Assembly (NCBI RefSeq): GCF_000238775.2
Contig: NZ_AFEJ02000001.1
Location: 3,658,001-3,722,000 of the forward strand
Source: Acaryochloris sp. CCMEE 5410
Lineage (GTDB): Bacteria; Cyanobacteriota; Cyanobacteriia; Thermosynechococcales; Thermosynechococcaceae
Length of the DNA: 64,000 bases
Direction of reading: 5' to 3'
The notes under the pieces are model-generated. The model was given only the letters and a program-made list of their open reading frames with translations. It was not told where the DNA came from and did no database searches. Below, one piece after another: positions 46,331 through 54,507 of this stretch. The position numbers and the translations under genes were made by a program. Each line of letters begins with the position of its first letter. Positions within the stretch are counted from its first letter, which is position 1.

Positions 46331-46822
46331 GCCCCCTAAATCCCCCATTCTGGGGGACTTTGAGGTCTCTAAAGGTGAGACAGGGTTAGGGGTCACAAGA
46401 TGCGAGAGAGGAGAACGCAACACCACTGCATTCACGGCTCGACCCCAGCAGTCGTTGCTGCCGCACGACGACTAAGACTAAATCTGACGACCGCAGAACA
46501 AAAGCTGTGGAAAGCACAGCAAAAACGTCAACTCAGCGGCCTGAAATTCCGTTGTCAACACGCCATCGGTTCGTTCATCATCGATTTCTACTGTCCCCAA
46601 TACCGATGAGTGATTGAACTAGATGGCGACATCCACGATCGGCAAGTGGAGTACGACGAAGCTCATACCAAGCAACTTAACCAGCGTGGTTACCGAGTGA
46701 TCCGATTCCGCAACCCAGATGTTATCCACCCCCTAAACAATGTGCTGAAGCACATCCGACAGGCGAGTGAGCAAAGCATTGAACGACAGTCAAAGTCCCC
46801 CAGAATGGGGGATTTAGGGGGC
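46331..46822 (+). mobile_element. DUF559 gene element with 33-bp perfect inverted repeats
   Basis: Bases 46331-46363 (GCCCCCTAAATCCCCCATTC...) are the exact reverse complement of 46790-46822. Each repeat itself contains a hairpin, CCCCCA-TTC-TGGGGG. The single gene inside encodes a DUF559 nuclease-like protein. A related repeat pair without a gene is at 59451-59602. No clear target duplication. Confidence 0.75.
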
Positions 46823-46825
46823 TAA
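46400..46825 (+). pseudogene. DUF559 (Vsr-like) endonuclease homologue with in-frame stop
   Basis: ARRLRLNLTTAEQKLWKAQQ, LSGLKFRCQHAIGSFIIDFYCP and then, after a TGA at 46607-46609, VIELDGDIHDRQVEYDEAHT and GYRVIRFRNPDVIHPLNNVL. These are the DUF559 blocks of the Vsr/PD-D/ExK-like fold, with the acidic catalytic region ELDGDIH. The stop sits where family members usually have Leu, Val or Ala before VIELDG. The last residues and stop are read from the right inverted repeat. Either nonsense-inactivated or made as two fragments. Confidence 0.75.
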
Positions 46826-46865
46826 TGCAGAATAATTTAGGCTGTTGACTAACAAAGCATCGGAT

Positions 46866-48029
46866 GGGAGCGTGTCACTTCTTTGAGAGGAAAATGATAA
46901 TTGATCTTAGATGATCCCTCTTATTGACTATGACACCAGAAGAAGAACAAGAATTCAATGCTTGCGTCACACGCATTTCAGAACTGCTGTATCAAGACTC
47001 CCAATCCCAGTCTCTGCCCATGAAGACTTTGGCAGAGATTGAATGCACCGTTCGGACTCAACTGCAAACTCATGTGTCGCCTCAAATGGGTCTTTTTTTA
47101 TCGACCAAGTTAGCCCGCCAGATGTCGGAGAATATCGACGGACCTTAAAAAGCATTCTGGGCAAACTCAACCTCACTCGGACCCAAGCAACAGCCCTCAA
47201 GGTCAAGCCCAACAGTCAGTTAAGCCCCTACTTAGAGATGTGCGCCCTGCGTATTAGTGCCAATGTTTCCTATGCCCATGCATCAGAGGATCTAGCAGTT
47301 TTAACGGGTATCACAGTCAGCTCCAAAACGCAGCAGCGTCTCGTTCATCGTCAAACCTTCAGTCCACCCTCTTTGACGCAAGGAGTCACTCAGCTCAGCT
47401 TAGATGGGGGCAATATTCGGTTGATTACTCCAAAAGGGGAACCCTGCCACTGGCGTGGTTATAAAGCAGTTCGCATCAATGGCGATAGGGTTGGCTTGGC
47501 CTACTATCAAGACCATACTTCCCTCTGCCTGGCGGTGAACCGCTTCAGATTTGCTGCAAGGGTTTACTGTCTTGGGGATGGTCATGTTGGGATTTGGAAG
47601 CTTTACCGACAGATGAGACTGCCAACTCAACAGGAGCAGATCCTAGACTGGTTCCACTTGATGGAGAATTTACATAAAGTCGGTGGGTCACTCAAACGGC
47701 TGCAGCAAGCTGAAACCTTTTTGTGGAGAGGGAAGATTGATGAGGCCATCGATTTGTTCTGTGGTTTGAGCAAACCTCAGGCTAAACGGTTCTGTCAGTA
47801 TTTGCGAGACCACCGAGAGCGGATTCCCAACTATGGTTACTATCAAGCTGAGGGAATACCCATTGGCTCTGGTGCCGTTGAGTCGCTTGTTAAGCAAATT
47901 GACCGAAGGACAAAGATTTCAGGTGCGCAATGGCAAGAAAAACATATCCCCAAAGTCCTAGCTCATCGCTGTGCCTATCTCAATCGACAACTTGACTCTA
48001 TTTTTCTCCTGAAAAAGTGACACGCTCCC
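46866..48029 (+). mobile_element. ISKra4-like insertion sequence, copy 2
   Basis: Same ends as copy 1, 1164 bp, with an 8-bp flanking duplication CATCGGAT (46858-46865 and 48030-48037). It lies 43 bp after the DUF559 element. Confidence 0.88.
46930..48020 (+). CDS. ISKra4-like transposase, copy 2, two overlapping frames
   Basis: ORF A (from ATG 46930) reads through a T7 run and ends ENIDGP at a TAA; ORF B is open from 47043 and continues as LKSILGKLNLTRTQATALK through the catalytic region (LSLDGGNIRLITP, LDWFHLMENLHKV, GAVESLVKQIDRRTK) to 48020. The frames overlap at CCTTAAAAAGC, so a -1 step there would join them in register, giving a protein of about 360 residues. Programmed slippage on the A5 or T7 run is inferred. 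It may be the active source of copy 1. Confidence 0.8.
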
Positions 48030-48122
48030 CATCGGATCTAGTTGTGAGGAGTCGTTTTTTCTTTAAAACCCTATCTCTGTATAGCTTAAAGAGTTTTATC
48101 CTGTACTAAACACTGAAAAACC

Positions 48123-48383
48123 CTAACCCAAAGATTTGCTGAGAGCATCAACATCTTGCTGAGCAATCTCATGGACAGCCTGATGGAGCTTATATTGCTG
48201 AGGGGGATGGGTCATGATCGCAATCACCGTTTCTATGGGTGGGCAACCCGGCTTATGACAGGCCAACTGACTAATAGATACTGGTATATCCGCAGGAATG
48301 GCAAAGGCTTCATACACCCAGGCTTTCAGTCGTTCAATCTGTTCTAGATCCGCTTTAGGCGTGGATGCTTTAAACAAATCCAT
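48123..48383 (-). CDS. Small conserved Cys protein of zinc cluster
   Basis: 86 residues: a helical N terminus (LEQIERLKAWVYEAFAIP), then SISQLACHKPGCPPIETVIAIM and a His/Gln-rich end (PPQQYKLHQAVHEIAQQDVDAL). C-H-K-P-G-C is a likely metal or redox site. It follows the WD40 gene by 23 bp, downstream of a Zur-boxed COG0523 gene, so a role in zinc handling is inferred. The name of the family is not known to me. Confidence 0.75.
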   Translation of the reverse strand: MDLFKASTPKADLEQIERLKAWVYEAFAIPADIPVSISQLACHKPGCPPIETVIAIMTHPPQQYKLHQAVHEIAQQDVDALSKSLG

Positions 48384-48406
48384 TGGCAATACTCCCCATT
48401 CAACAA

Positions 48407-49456
48407 CTAGAGAAATCCTTGACCTCGTGCACTTTGGGTCCAAAGCTGCCATTCTCCTTGCTGGCCCCCTAAGGCTAGGGTCTGACCATCTGGACTCCAA
48501 GCCAGCGCTGAACCACTGATGCTTTTTTGTGCTTGGACTAGCTTGGCCCCACCTTGCCACAGACAGAGAAAGTCATCCGCTGCCGCGGATACTAAAAGAG
48601 TGGTATTGGGCTGAAAGGCAATGGCATTGACGGCTTGCGTGTGCTCTTCTAACAGCTCTGCTTCCCAGCCACTTCCTAGGCGGTGCCAAGTGGTAATGCA
48701 GCTACCACTGGCTGCGGACAGCAGGGGTTCAGCATCAGGGGATTCAGCATCCGCTGACCAGGCTATTTGCCGAACTTTGCCTGGGAAACCCGTCATCCGC
48801 CAGGGTACGTCTTCTTCTGAAGGCCACACCACCATGGTGCGATCTAAATTTCCTGACGCTAAATATTGCCCGTCTGGTGACCAAGAGACACAAATACTCG
48901 ACCCTGGAAGCTCTCGAATGGCGGGATCTTGATCCCAATCCTGCCAAATTTTGACCCCTTGATGGCCCCCGACCGCCAGCCAATCCTGTTGAGGGTGCCA
49001 GGCTAAATCTAAAACGGAAGAGTTTTCAAAGGCGAGAGTCGTCAGGACTTGCTGGGTCTCAACCTCCCAGACCTGGGCATAGCGCCCCAAGCTAAACACC
49101 AATTCTTGACGCCGAGGATGCCAGGCCAGCTGATCCACCCAGGTTCGAGGATTCTCTAGACAGGTGAACAGCGTCGGTGCGTCTCCGCTCATCTCCCAAA
49201 TTGAAACACGGCCATCTTGCCCTCCTGCTGCGAGAAAACGGCCATCAGCGGAGTAAGCCAAGGCATCCACTGACTGTCCAGTGCCCGTTTGCAGACAATG
49301 GGTTTGTTGGGTGATTCGATTGAGACATTGAACGTTACCCGCTCCATCGCAGGCGGCCACCTGCTGGCTATCGGGTGACCAGGCAATGGCCGTCACATAA
49401 TCATCTAAACGCCCACGCCATTTGCGCCCAAGTCGTGGCTGAGTTACACGAGGCAA
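48407..49456 (-). CDS. WD40 beta-propeller protein of zinc cluster (1)
   Basis: 349 residues with about seven WD40 repeats, each with a W-S-P-D turn (AIAWSPDSQQVAACD, LAWHPQQDWLAVGG, VSWSPDGQYLASGN, LAWSPDGQTLALGG). No signal or other domain. It overlaps the COG0523 gene by 13 bp, so the pair is co-translated. A scaffold that receives the GTPase or its client is plausible. It is a paralogue of the WD40 gene at 61511-62665, which lies in the other zinc cluster. Confidence 0.88.
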   Translation of the reverse strand: MPRVTQPRLGRKWRGRLDDYVTAIAWSPDSQQVAACDGAGNVQCLNRITQQTHCLQTGTGQSVDALAYSADGRFLAAGGQDGRVSIWEMSGDAPTLFTCLENPRTWVDQLAWHPRRQELVFSLGRYAQVWEVETQQVLTTLAFENSSVLDLAWHPQQDWLAVGGHQGVKIWQDWDQDPAIRELPGSSICVSWSPDGQYLASGNLDRTMVVWPSEEDVPWRMTGFPGKVRQIAWSADAESPDAEPLLSAASGSCITTWHRLGSGWEAELLEEHTQAVNAIAFQPNTTLLVSAAADDFLCLWQGGAKLVQAQKSISGSALAWSPDGQTLALGGQQGEWQLWTQSARGQGFL

Positions 49457-50412
49457 GCTTGGAACCCCTTTCTTAACTGATCTTCATCTAAATTGCGGCC
49501 AATAAACACCAGCTCATTCTTGCGGGTTTCGCTGGCTTTCCAAGGGCGATCCGCACGGCCATCAAACAGCATATGAACCCCCTGAAACACAAATCGCTGA
49601 TCTTCTCCGGCAATATTCAAAATTCCCTTCATCCGAAAGATATCAGGTCCTTTGGTTTGTAACAGATTGCCTAGCCAACCGTTGAGCCGTTCGCCATCGA
49701 TCTCTCCCGATTCTGTTAAGGCCACCGACCCTACGGTTTCGTCATGCTCATGGGCATCTTCTCCCAAAAACTCAGGGTCGATCTCTAAGGCCCGGTCTAG
49801 ATCAAAGGCACTCACGCCTAAAATGGACTCCATCTCCACCGCCGCATCCTGTGTGCGGTAAATTTTGGTCATGGCGTTCATGGACCGGATTCGATTTTCC
49901 AGATCCGCCAAATCCGCTTCACTGACTAAATCGGTTTTATTGAGTAACACCACATCCGCAAAAGCAATTTGCTCCTGGGCTTCATCCGCATCCCAATGTT
50001 GATGAATATGCTTGGCATCCACGACCGTCACCACTGCATCCAGATTGAGCTGGGTTTGCATATCCTCATCTACAAAGAAAGTCTGGATCACGGGAGCTGG
50101 ATCCGCTAGCCCTGTGGTCTCAATCACCATATGGTCGAACTTATCGCGCCGTCGCATTAGGTTGCCAATAATCCGAATCAGATCACCCCGTACGGTGCAA
50201 CAGATACAGCCATTGTTCATTTCAAAGATTTCTTCATCAGCATCGATCACCAGCTGATTATCAATGCCTACCTCACCAAATTCATTGACAATCACGGCTA
50301 CTTTTTTGCCATGTTCATGGGTGAGAATGCGGTTGAGTAAGGTTGTTTTTCCGGCTCCCAGATAGCCCGTTAGGACGGTGACAGGGACGGTATCTATTGC
50401 AGCGGTAACCAT
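49444..50412 (-). CDS. COG0523 GTPase (zinc metallochaperone, second copy)
   Basis: 322 residues. Walker A TGYLGAGKTTLLNRIL, metal motif NNGCICCTVRGD, ETTGLADPAP, NKTDLV and a CobW C-terminal domain (FRMKGILNIAGED, ELVFIGRNLD). Unlike the copy at 26000 it lacks a long His run; only AHEHDE remains. A Zur box 28-42 bp upstream implies expression in zinc starvation. First gene of an operon with the WD40 and the small Cys protein. Confidence 0.95.
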   Translation of the reverse strand: MVTAAIDTVPVTVLTGYLGAGKTTLLNRILTHEHGKKVAVIVNEFGEVGIDNQLVIDADEEIFEMNNGCICCTVRGDLIRIIGNLMRRRDKFDHMVIETTGLADPAPVIQTFFVDEDMQTQLNLDAVVTVVDAKHIHQHWDADEAQEQIAFADVVLLNKTDLVSEADLADLENRIRSMNAMTKIYRTQDAAVEMESILGVSAFDLDRALEIDPEFLGEDAHEHDETVGSVALTESGEIDGERLNGWLGNLLQTKGPDIFRMKGILNIAGEDQRFVFQGVHMLFDGRADRPWKASETRKNELVFIGRNLDEDQLRKGFQACLV

Positions 50413-50439
50413 GACGATGGCCTCATCGGAGAATGGTTG

Positions 50440-50454
50440 AGATAACGATTATCA
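50440..50454. promoter_or_regulatory. Zur box upstream of COG0523 GTPase
   Basis: On the minus strand TGATAAT-C-GTTATCT, a 7-1-7 palindrome with one mismatch pair per arm end. It sits 28 bp before the ATG. Confidence 0.8.
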
Positions 50455-51074
50455 TTCTACAAATATTTCGGCGTCAGTTTGACGGCTTTACCTTAGCTTT
50501 AGCTTTTCAAGGCGATGGGGTTGATCCTAGATTTCTCACCAGCTGATGCCAACGCGCTGACTGAGTGAGCAACATCGGTTAATTTAATCGCAGATCGGTA
50601 GCCGTTTTTGACTCACCCACTCAAGCTGGTCTGTATTGATAATCTTCTACCTTGAGTCAGAGATTTGTCACAATTGGGGCAGAAACCAGGGTGTTATGCG
50701 ATAGGTGGTGTCTAAATATTGATTTATAGGTGTGCTATGCGACAGCCTGACGTATAGCCATAGTTCAGTTAGTTAATGCTCGATGGTGATCACTGGTTAG
50801 GAACTTTCTTTAGACAACTGCAGTTGATAATTCTTCTATGGCCAGGAGATTCGGAACGGATGCCGCTGAGTGTACCGTTAGACCTTCAACTCCAGTTACA
50901 TAATTCATCAATAAATGTCTACTTCACTGAAGACGCTGAGATAGAGCTACTGTACACATACTCAGAGTTGTGTACAAGCTATAAGAATTTGAAACTAATC
51001 GCTACATAGATCTCAAGCAAGACCTTGTATAATGAGGCGCCATATTTACGTTGTTTTTGTAAGAGTTTTAGAGA
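50455..51074. other. Low-content stretch before restriction-modification genes
   Basis: About 620 bp. A 77-codon frame at 50776-51009 has a hydrophobic start (FFRQLQLIILLW) but no family and no good ribosome site; I leave it uncalled. AT content rises toward the methyltransferase gene, which marks the edge of an acquired segment. Confidence 0.4.
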
Positions 51075-52073
51075 ATGAAAAAGCGTGCTCCTCGGAATCG
51101 AACACTTACATGCTCAGAACACGAGCTGGCAAAATTCAGTGAATCTTTATTATCTCTTAATTCTCATGTGTGTATTGAACAGATAGCAGGAAGAGTTATC
51201 AATCAAGACTTTTTTAGTGCAGCGCAATATCTACCAAAAGAGTCTGTTGATCTCCTAGTTATGGACCCTCCTTACAATCTCTCAAAAAACTATAATGGAC
51301 ATCTATTTAGGGAAAAAGAAAAAGGGGAATATAATGACTGGTTTTTATCTGTCTTAAAACTTCTTAAACCCCTACTCAAGCCTACTGCAACGCTTTATAT
51401 TTGTTCTGACTGGAAGACATCTGTAATTATTGCACCACTTCTTGAAAGAGAATTCTATATTCATAGTCGTATCACATGGGAACGTGAAAAAGGTCGAGGT
51501 GCAAAAACGAACTGGAAAAATAATACAGAAGATATCTGGTTCTGTAGCGTTACAGATCAATATACTTTTAATGTTGATTCAGTTAAACAGAAGCGGAAAG
51601 TAATTGCTCCTTATAGGCATAAAAATGGAAAGCCAAAAGATTGGAATGAAGAGGATAATGGAAATTTTCGACTGACACATCCTTCCAATATATGGACAGA
51701 TATCAGTATTCCATTTTGGTCAATGCCTGAAAATACAGATCATCCAACACAAAAGCCAGAAAAATTGATTGCCAAGTTAATTCTTGCAAGCTCTAATCCT
51801 GGTGATGTAGTGCTTGATCCGTTTCTTGGTAGTGGGACTACAGCAGTAGTAGCAAAAAAGCTTGAACGTAATTTTACTGGCATTGAGTTGAATCAGGAAT
51901 ATTGTTGCTGGGCACTAAAGCGTCTTCAATTAGCAGACGATGACTTGTCAATTCAAGGATATGCTGATGGCGTTTTTTGGGAAAGAAACACTTTGAATGA
52001 GCAACAAAAGGAAGGGAAGCTTTTGAGCATGAAGAAATCAGCTCAGAGTAATCAGAAGGAACTATTTGGATGA
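51075..52073 (+). CDS. Type II DNA methyltransferase (beta class)
   Basis: 332 residues. The catalytic motif LVMDPPYNLSKNY (motif IV, N6-adenine or N4-cytosine type) precedes the SAM-binding VVLDPFLGSGTTAVVAKKL (motif I), giving the beta order. HPTQKPEKLIAKLILASS is typical. It overlaps the next gene by 4 bp (ATGA) and its AT-rich codon use differs from the neighbouring zinc genes, suggesting transfer. It protects DNA from the partner nuclease. The recognition site cannot be read. Confidence 0.92.
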   Translation: MKKRAPRNRTLTCSEHELAKFSESLLSLNSHVCIEQIAGRVINQDFFSAAQYLPKESVDLLVMDPPYNLSKNYNGHLFREKEKGEYNDWFLSVLKLLKPLLKPTATLYICSDWKTSVIIAPLLEREFYIHSRITWEREKGRGAKTNWKNNTEDIWFCSVTDQYTFNVDSVKQKRKVIAPYRHKNGKPKDWNEEDNGNFRLTHPSNIWTDISIPFWSMPENTDHPTQKPEKLIAKLILASSNPGDVVLDPFLGSGTTAVVAKKLERNFTGIELNQEYCCWALKRLQLADDDLSIQGYADGVFWERNTLNEQQKEGKLLSMKKSAQSNQKELFG

Positions 52074-52738
52074 GATCTAGCTTTTTCTATGATGGTCATT
52101 ATTTAGAGGTAGCCGAGCAAATTAAAACTTATATCAACTCAGTACCTGACTTTCTCTCGAACCAAACTGCAAGAAGTACGAGAGCAGCCGGAGATGCAAT
52201 TGAGGGGTTGATTTCTGAACGCTTTGAAGGCTTTCTAGGAGAATGGTGTCGAGACTACTCTTCAAATTTTGCTCGTCGTGCTATGGCTGATCTTGCATTC
52301 AGAGACAGAGAAGATTTCTACTGTGTTGTAGACGTCAAAACTCATCGAGAGGATACCAAGTTCAACATGCCAAACCTGACATCAGTGGAAAGGCTGTCCA
52401 GATTCTACGAAGACGATATGAATGTGTTTTCACTGATTATGGTGAAGTACGCAGTTAATGAAAATAGAGTTAGAGCAACTGAAGTTAGTTTTGGGCCAAT
52501 TGAATTTCTGGATTGGGATTGCCTAACTGTAGGGGCACTTGGATGGGGACAAATACAAATTGCCAACTCTAATTTCATTCGAATGAATCATGGATATTCC
52601 AGAAAGGCATGGATGTTGACTCTCTGCGAAACCATGTTTGAGTTCTACCCTAAAGAAATACAGAAAATTCAAGAGCGAATTGGACGTTTTCAAGAAGTTC
52701 AAAATCATTGGGATCATAAAAATGATATTTGGGCCTAA
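52070..52738 (+). CDS. Type II restriction endonuclease (PD-D/ExK)
   Basis: 222 residues with no strong family match by eye. MADLAFRDREDFYCVVDVKTHRED supplies an Asp followed by V-D-V-K, the core of a PD-(D/E)xK site. It follows the methyltransferase with a 4-bp overlap, the usual arrangement of type II pairs, which is the main reason for the call. Low GC like its partner. Activity is not provable from sequence. Confidence 0.75.
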   Translation: MRSSFFYDGHYLEVAEQIKTYINSVPDFLSNQTARSTRAAGDAIEGLISERFEGFLGEWCRDYSSNFARRAMADLAFRDREDFYCVVDVKTHREDTKFNMPNLTSVERLSRFYEDDMNVFSLIMVKYAVNENRVRATEVSFGPIEFLDWDCLTVGALGWGQIQIANSNFIRMNHGYSRKAWMLTLCETMFEFYPKEIQKIQERIGRFQEVQNHWDHKNDIWA

Positions 52739-52746
52739 GAATTCAA

Positions 52747-52887
52747 ATGCAGCGAACTACGAGTTTTCAAGCTTTATATGATGCTTATTTTCTACAAGTT
52801 GCTCAAACGTTATCTAGTCCATTGCTAACTTTAGATACGCGCCTGAAAGCAGTCGCTCAGAATATGAGCATAAAGACATTGGAGTAA
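52747..52887 (+). pseudogene. C-terminal fragment of a VapC-like PIN toxin
   Basis: 46 codons reading SFQALYDAYFLQVAQTLSSPLLTLDTRLKAV, the final third of a PIN-domain protein (Y-D-A-Y and L-T-x-D-x-R-L blocks). The N-terminal part with the first catalytic Asp is missing. It ends just before a Phd/YefM-type gene. It is below normal ORF-calling length. Confidence 0.65.
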
Positions 52888-52890
52888 ATG

Positions 52891-53106
52891 ATGAAAGTTT
52901 ATACTTATTCTGAGGCAAGGCAAAATCTGTCAGAGCTTTTAAATCAAGCGCAGGCAGAAGAAGTAATCATTAAAGGAAGAGATGGAGCCGTTTTCTCTGT
53001 CAAAGCCAAGAAGCCAAAAAAATCTCCCTTGGATGTTGAAGGTATTGAATCCACTGTGTCAAAGAAGCAAATTTTAGCAGCCGTGCGAGAGTCAAGAAAG
53101 TCATAA
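52891..53106 (+). CDS. Phd/YefM-type antitoxin
   Basis: 71 residues. MKVYTYSEARQNLSELLNQAQ is the Phd/YefM DNA-binding start, followed by VIIKGRDGAVFSV. The C-terminal tail (KKPKKSPLDVEG...) would bind the toxin. GGAG six bases before the ATG at 52891 favours it over the one at 52888. No intact toxin follows; the neighbouring PIN fragment may be its lost partner, although the order is reversed. Confidence 0.8.
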   Translation: MKVYTYSEARQNLSELLNQAQAEEVIIKGRDGAVFSVKAKKPKKSPLDVEGIESTVSKKQILAAVRESRKS

Positions 53107-53154
53107 ACGGCGCTGGTGATTTTCCGCATTGATACAGTCTCTTATGCAGCTTTT

Positions 53155-53474
53155 ATGTACTACCAACACATCATCACGATTGAACCTGGACAGCGCAGTG
53201 GTAAACCCTGTATTCGGGGAATGCGAATCACAGTGTATGACATCCTAGAATACTTGGCTGGTGGAATGGCCGAGGCAGAAATTTTAGAGGATTTTTCTGA
53301 ACTCACTCTGGAAGATATTAAAGCGTGTCTTAGAGGCTGTTTGAAAAGTCCTGTCTTTTACGAGAAACATGTATTTCAGGCTCTGTCTGTCAACGAGAGA
53401 TCAAGGGTTTTAGACTACTGACTGACCTTTTCAAACAGCCTCTTACTTTTGCTGCTGAGCTTGAGAAAAAATGA
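53155..53474 (+). pseudogene. DUF433 antitoxin gene interrupted by MITE
   Basis: MYYQHIITIEPGQRSGKPCIRGMRITVYDILEYLAGG is the full DUF433 start with the HTH-like core. The frame enters a 110-bp element at 53333. Skipping the element and one 3-bp duplication restores KACLTFAAELEKK and a TGA at 53472-53474, the normal C terminus. The restored gene would overlap the DUF5615 fragment by ATGA, as in DUF433-DUF5615 pairs. Confidence 0.8.
53333..53442. mobile_element. 110-bp MITE with IS5-like ends
   Basis: GAGGCTGTTTGAAAAG at the left is the exact complement of the right end, with a TTA duplication on both sides (53330-53332 and 53443-53445). IS5-type elements with these ends use 3-bp TNA targets. 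It has no transposase of its own. Confidence 0.85.
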
Positions 53475-53527
53475 TTCATAGCATCAGTGTGAAACTGCTT
53501 TTAGATGAATCTGCTCACATGGCATGA
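53471..53527 (+). pseudogene. N-terminal fragment of DUF5615 PIN-like toxin
   Basis: 18 codons: MIHSISVKLLLDESAHMA, then TGA. The KLLLDES block with the first catalytic Asp is that of DUF5615 toxins; the rest is gone. It starts inside the stop of the DUF433 gene. Confidence 0.5.
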
Positions 53528-53636
53528 GTCAAACCGTTAGCCTTACGAGTCTGAAGTCTGTCTTTGCATCAAAAGTGGGTAACGATGGGTAATGAATTGA
53601 TAAGCTTTAGAATCAACTCGAATTAGCAATCTCGCA

Positions 53637-53984
53637 ATGTCAACCCCAGAAGCGCTTGAAGCTCTTGTTACACAGCTGACCCAGGAGCTTGGCCAAGTTC
53701 AGAAAACTGCCCAGTATGGCCTTGATATAACCCGACAAAAACTTTCAACCTCCCCAGATAACCCTGAACTCACTCAATTGTTTGCAATTTTCAACAATGT
53801 CTCATTCTTTACCGAAAACTATAAGGCACGCATTCAGACAACGGTAAGAGCAGCTTCCGAGACAAATCTACAATCCGAACAACTCCAAGACGCTGGTCAG
53901 GGTCTAGCTACCTTACTTGGAGTCGTTGTAGAAGCTAAACTGTTAGTAGAGAATTCTGTCCGTCGCTTGGATAAGCTACCATGA
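53637..53984 (+). CDS. Helical hypothetical protein
   Basis: 115 residues, almost all helical (ALEALVTQLTQELGQVQKTAQ, LATLLGVVVEAKLLVENSVRRL), no signal peptide and no known family. Its TGA overlaps the ATG of the next short gene, so the two form a translationally coupled pair of small helical proteins. A toxin-antitoxin or structural role is possible but not supported by motifs. Confidence 0.6.
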   Translation: MSTPEALEALVTQLTQELGQVQKTAQYGLDITRQKLSTSPDNPELTQLFAIFNNVSFFTENYKARIQTTVRAASETNLQSEQLQDAGQGLATLLGVVVEAKLLVENSVRRLDKLP

Positions 53985-54136
53985 CACAGGCTGAACAAAG
54001 TACTACCAAGCAATCTGAGCTAAAAGAGATTGTTGCCTTAGCTGAGGCTGCTGAAGCAAAAATGCAGCTATTTGCCCATCAGGCTGAAGAATTTATAGGC
54101 AAGTGGGAGCAGACAGTGAGTCAGCACGATAGCTAA
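53981..54136 (+). CDS. Small helical protein coupled to the previous gene
   Basis: 51 residues, too short for usual calling. From an ATG overlapping the upstream stop (ATGA), it reads MTQAEQSTTKQSELKEIV and then an Ala/Glu helix with FAHQAEEFIGKW. The coupling argues that it is real. No family. Confidence 0.5.
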   Translation: MTQAEQSTTKQSELKEIVALAEAAEAKMQLFAHQAEEFIGKWEQTVSQHDS

Positions 54137-54228
54137 ACCAGATCCACCTATAAAACGAATGCATCGCACACCATGAGACTCAGGCCATTCGTCGAGACTG
54201 CCAGAAAACAATGTCTCTGAGCATCAGC

Positions 54229-54256
54229 CACAATCGATAAACGATGTACGATTGTG
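54229..54256. promoter_or_regulatory. Inverted repeat before antitoxin-like gene
   Basis: Eight-base arms CACAATCG / CGATTGTG with a 12-base centre, 21 bp before the ATG at 54277. A candidate autoregulatory operator. Confidence 0.5.
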
Positions 54257-54276
54257 ACTTTTGCCACGACAAAATC

Positions 54277-54507
54277 ATGACTGAACTCCTTCAACAAGCG
54301 ATCTCCCAAATCCAAAAACTCCCACCCCACCAGCAAGATGCGATCGCGGCTCGATTTTTGGCAGAGTTGCAAAACGAGCAAAAATGGGCAACCCGTTTTG
54401 CTGCTACAACAGACGATCAATGGGATCAGATGGCAGCAATGGTACGGCAGGAGATCGCGGCAGGAGGAACGGTTCCACTTGGTGAAGTATTCCCAACACA
54501 AAAGTGA
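54277..54507 (+). CDS. Antitoxin-like protein of a RelE-type pair
   Basis: 76 residues: LLQQAISQIQKLPPHQQDAIAARFLAEL, then WDQMAAMVRQEIAAGGTVPLGEVF. This is the pattern of short cyanobacterial antitoxins that precede RelE/ParE toxins. Its TGA overlaps a GTG that opens a RelE-like start. The palindrome upstream fits self-repression. The toxin itself is degenerate, so the gene may be an orphan. Confidence 0.65.
   Translation: MTELLQQAISQIQKLPPHQQDAIAARFLAELQNEQKWATRFAATTDDQWDQMAAMVRQEIAAGGTVPLGEVFPTQK

Noticed and set aside
46331-46363. Possible CRISPR-like repeat
   Set aside because: The unit occurs as one inverted pair with a gene inside, not as a regular array with spacers. No CRISPR array was seen in the window.
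50776-51009. 77-codon plus-strand frame before the methyltransferase
   Set aside because: No family and a poor ribosome site; it could be real but I cannot support it.
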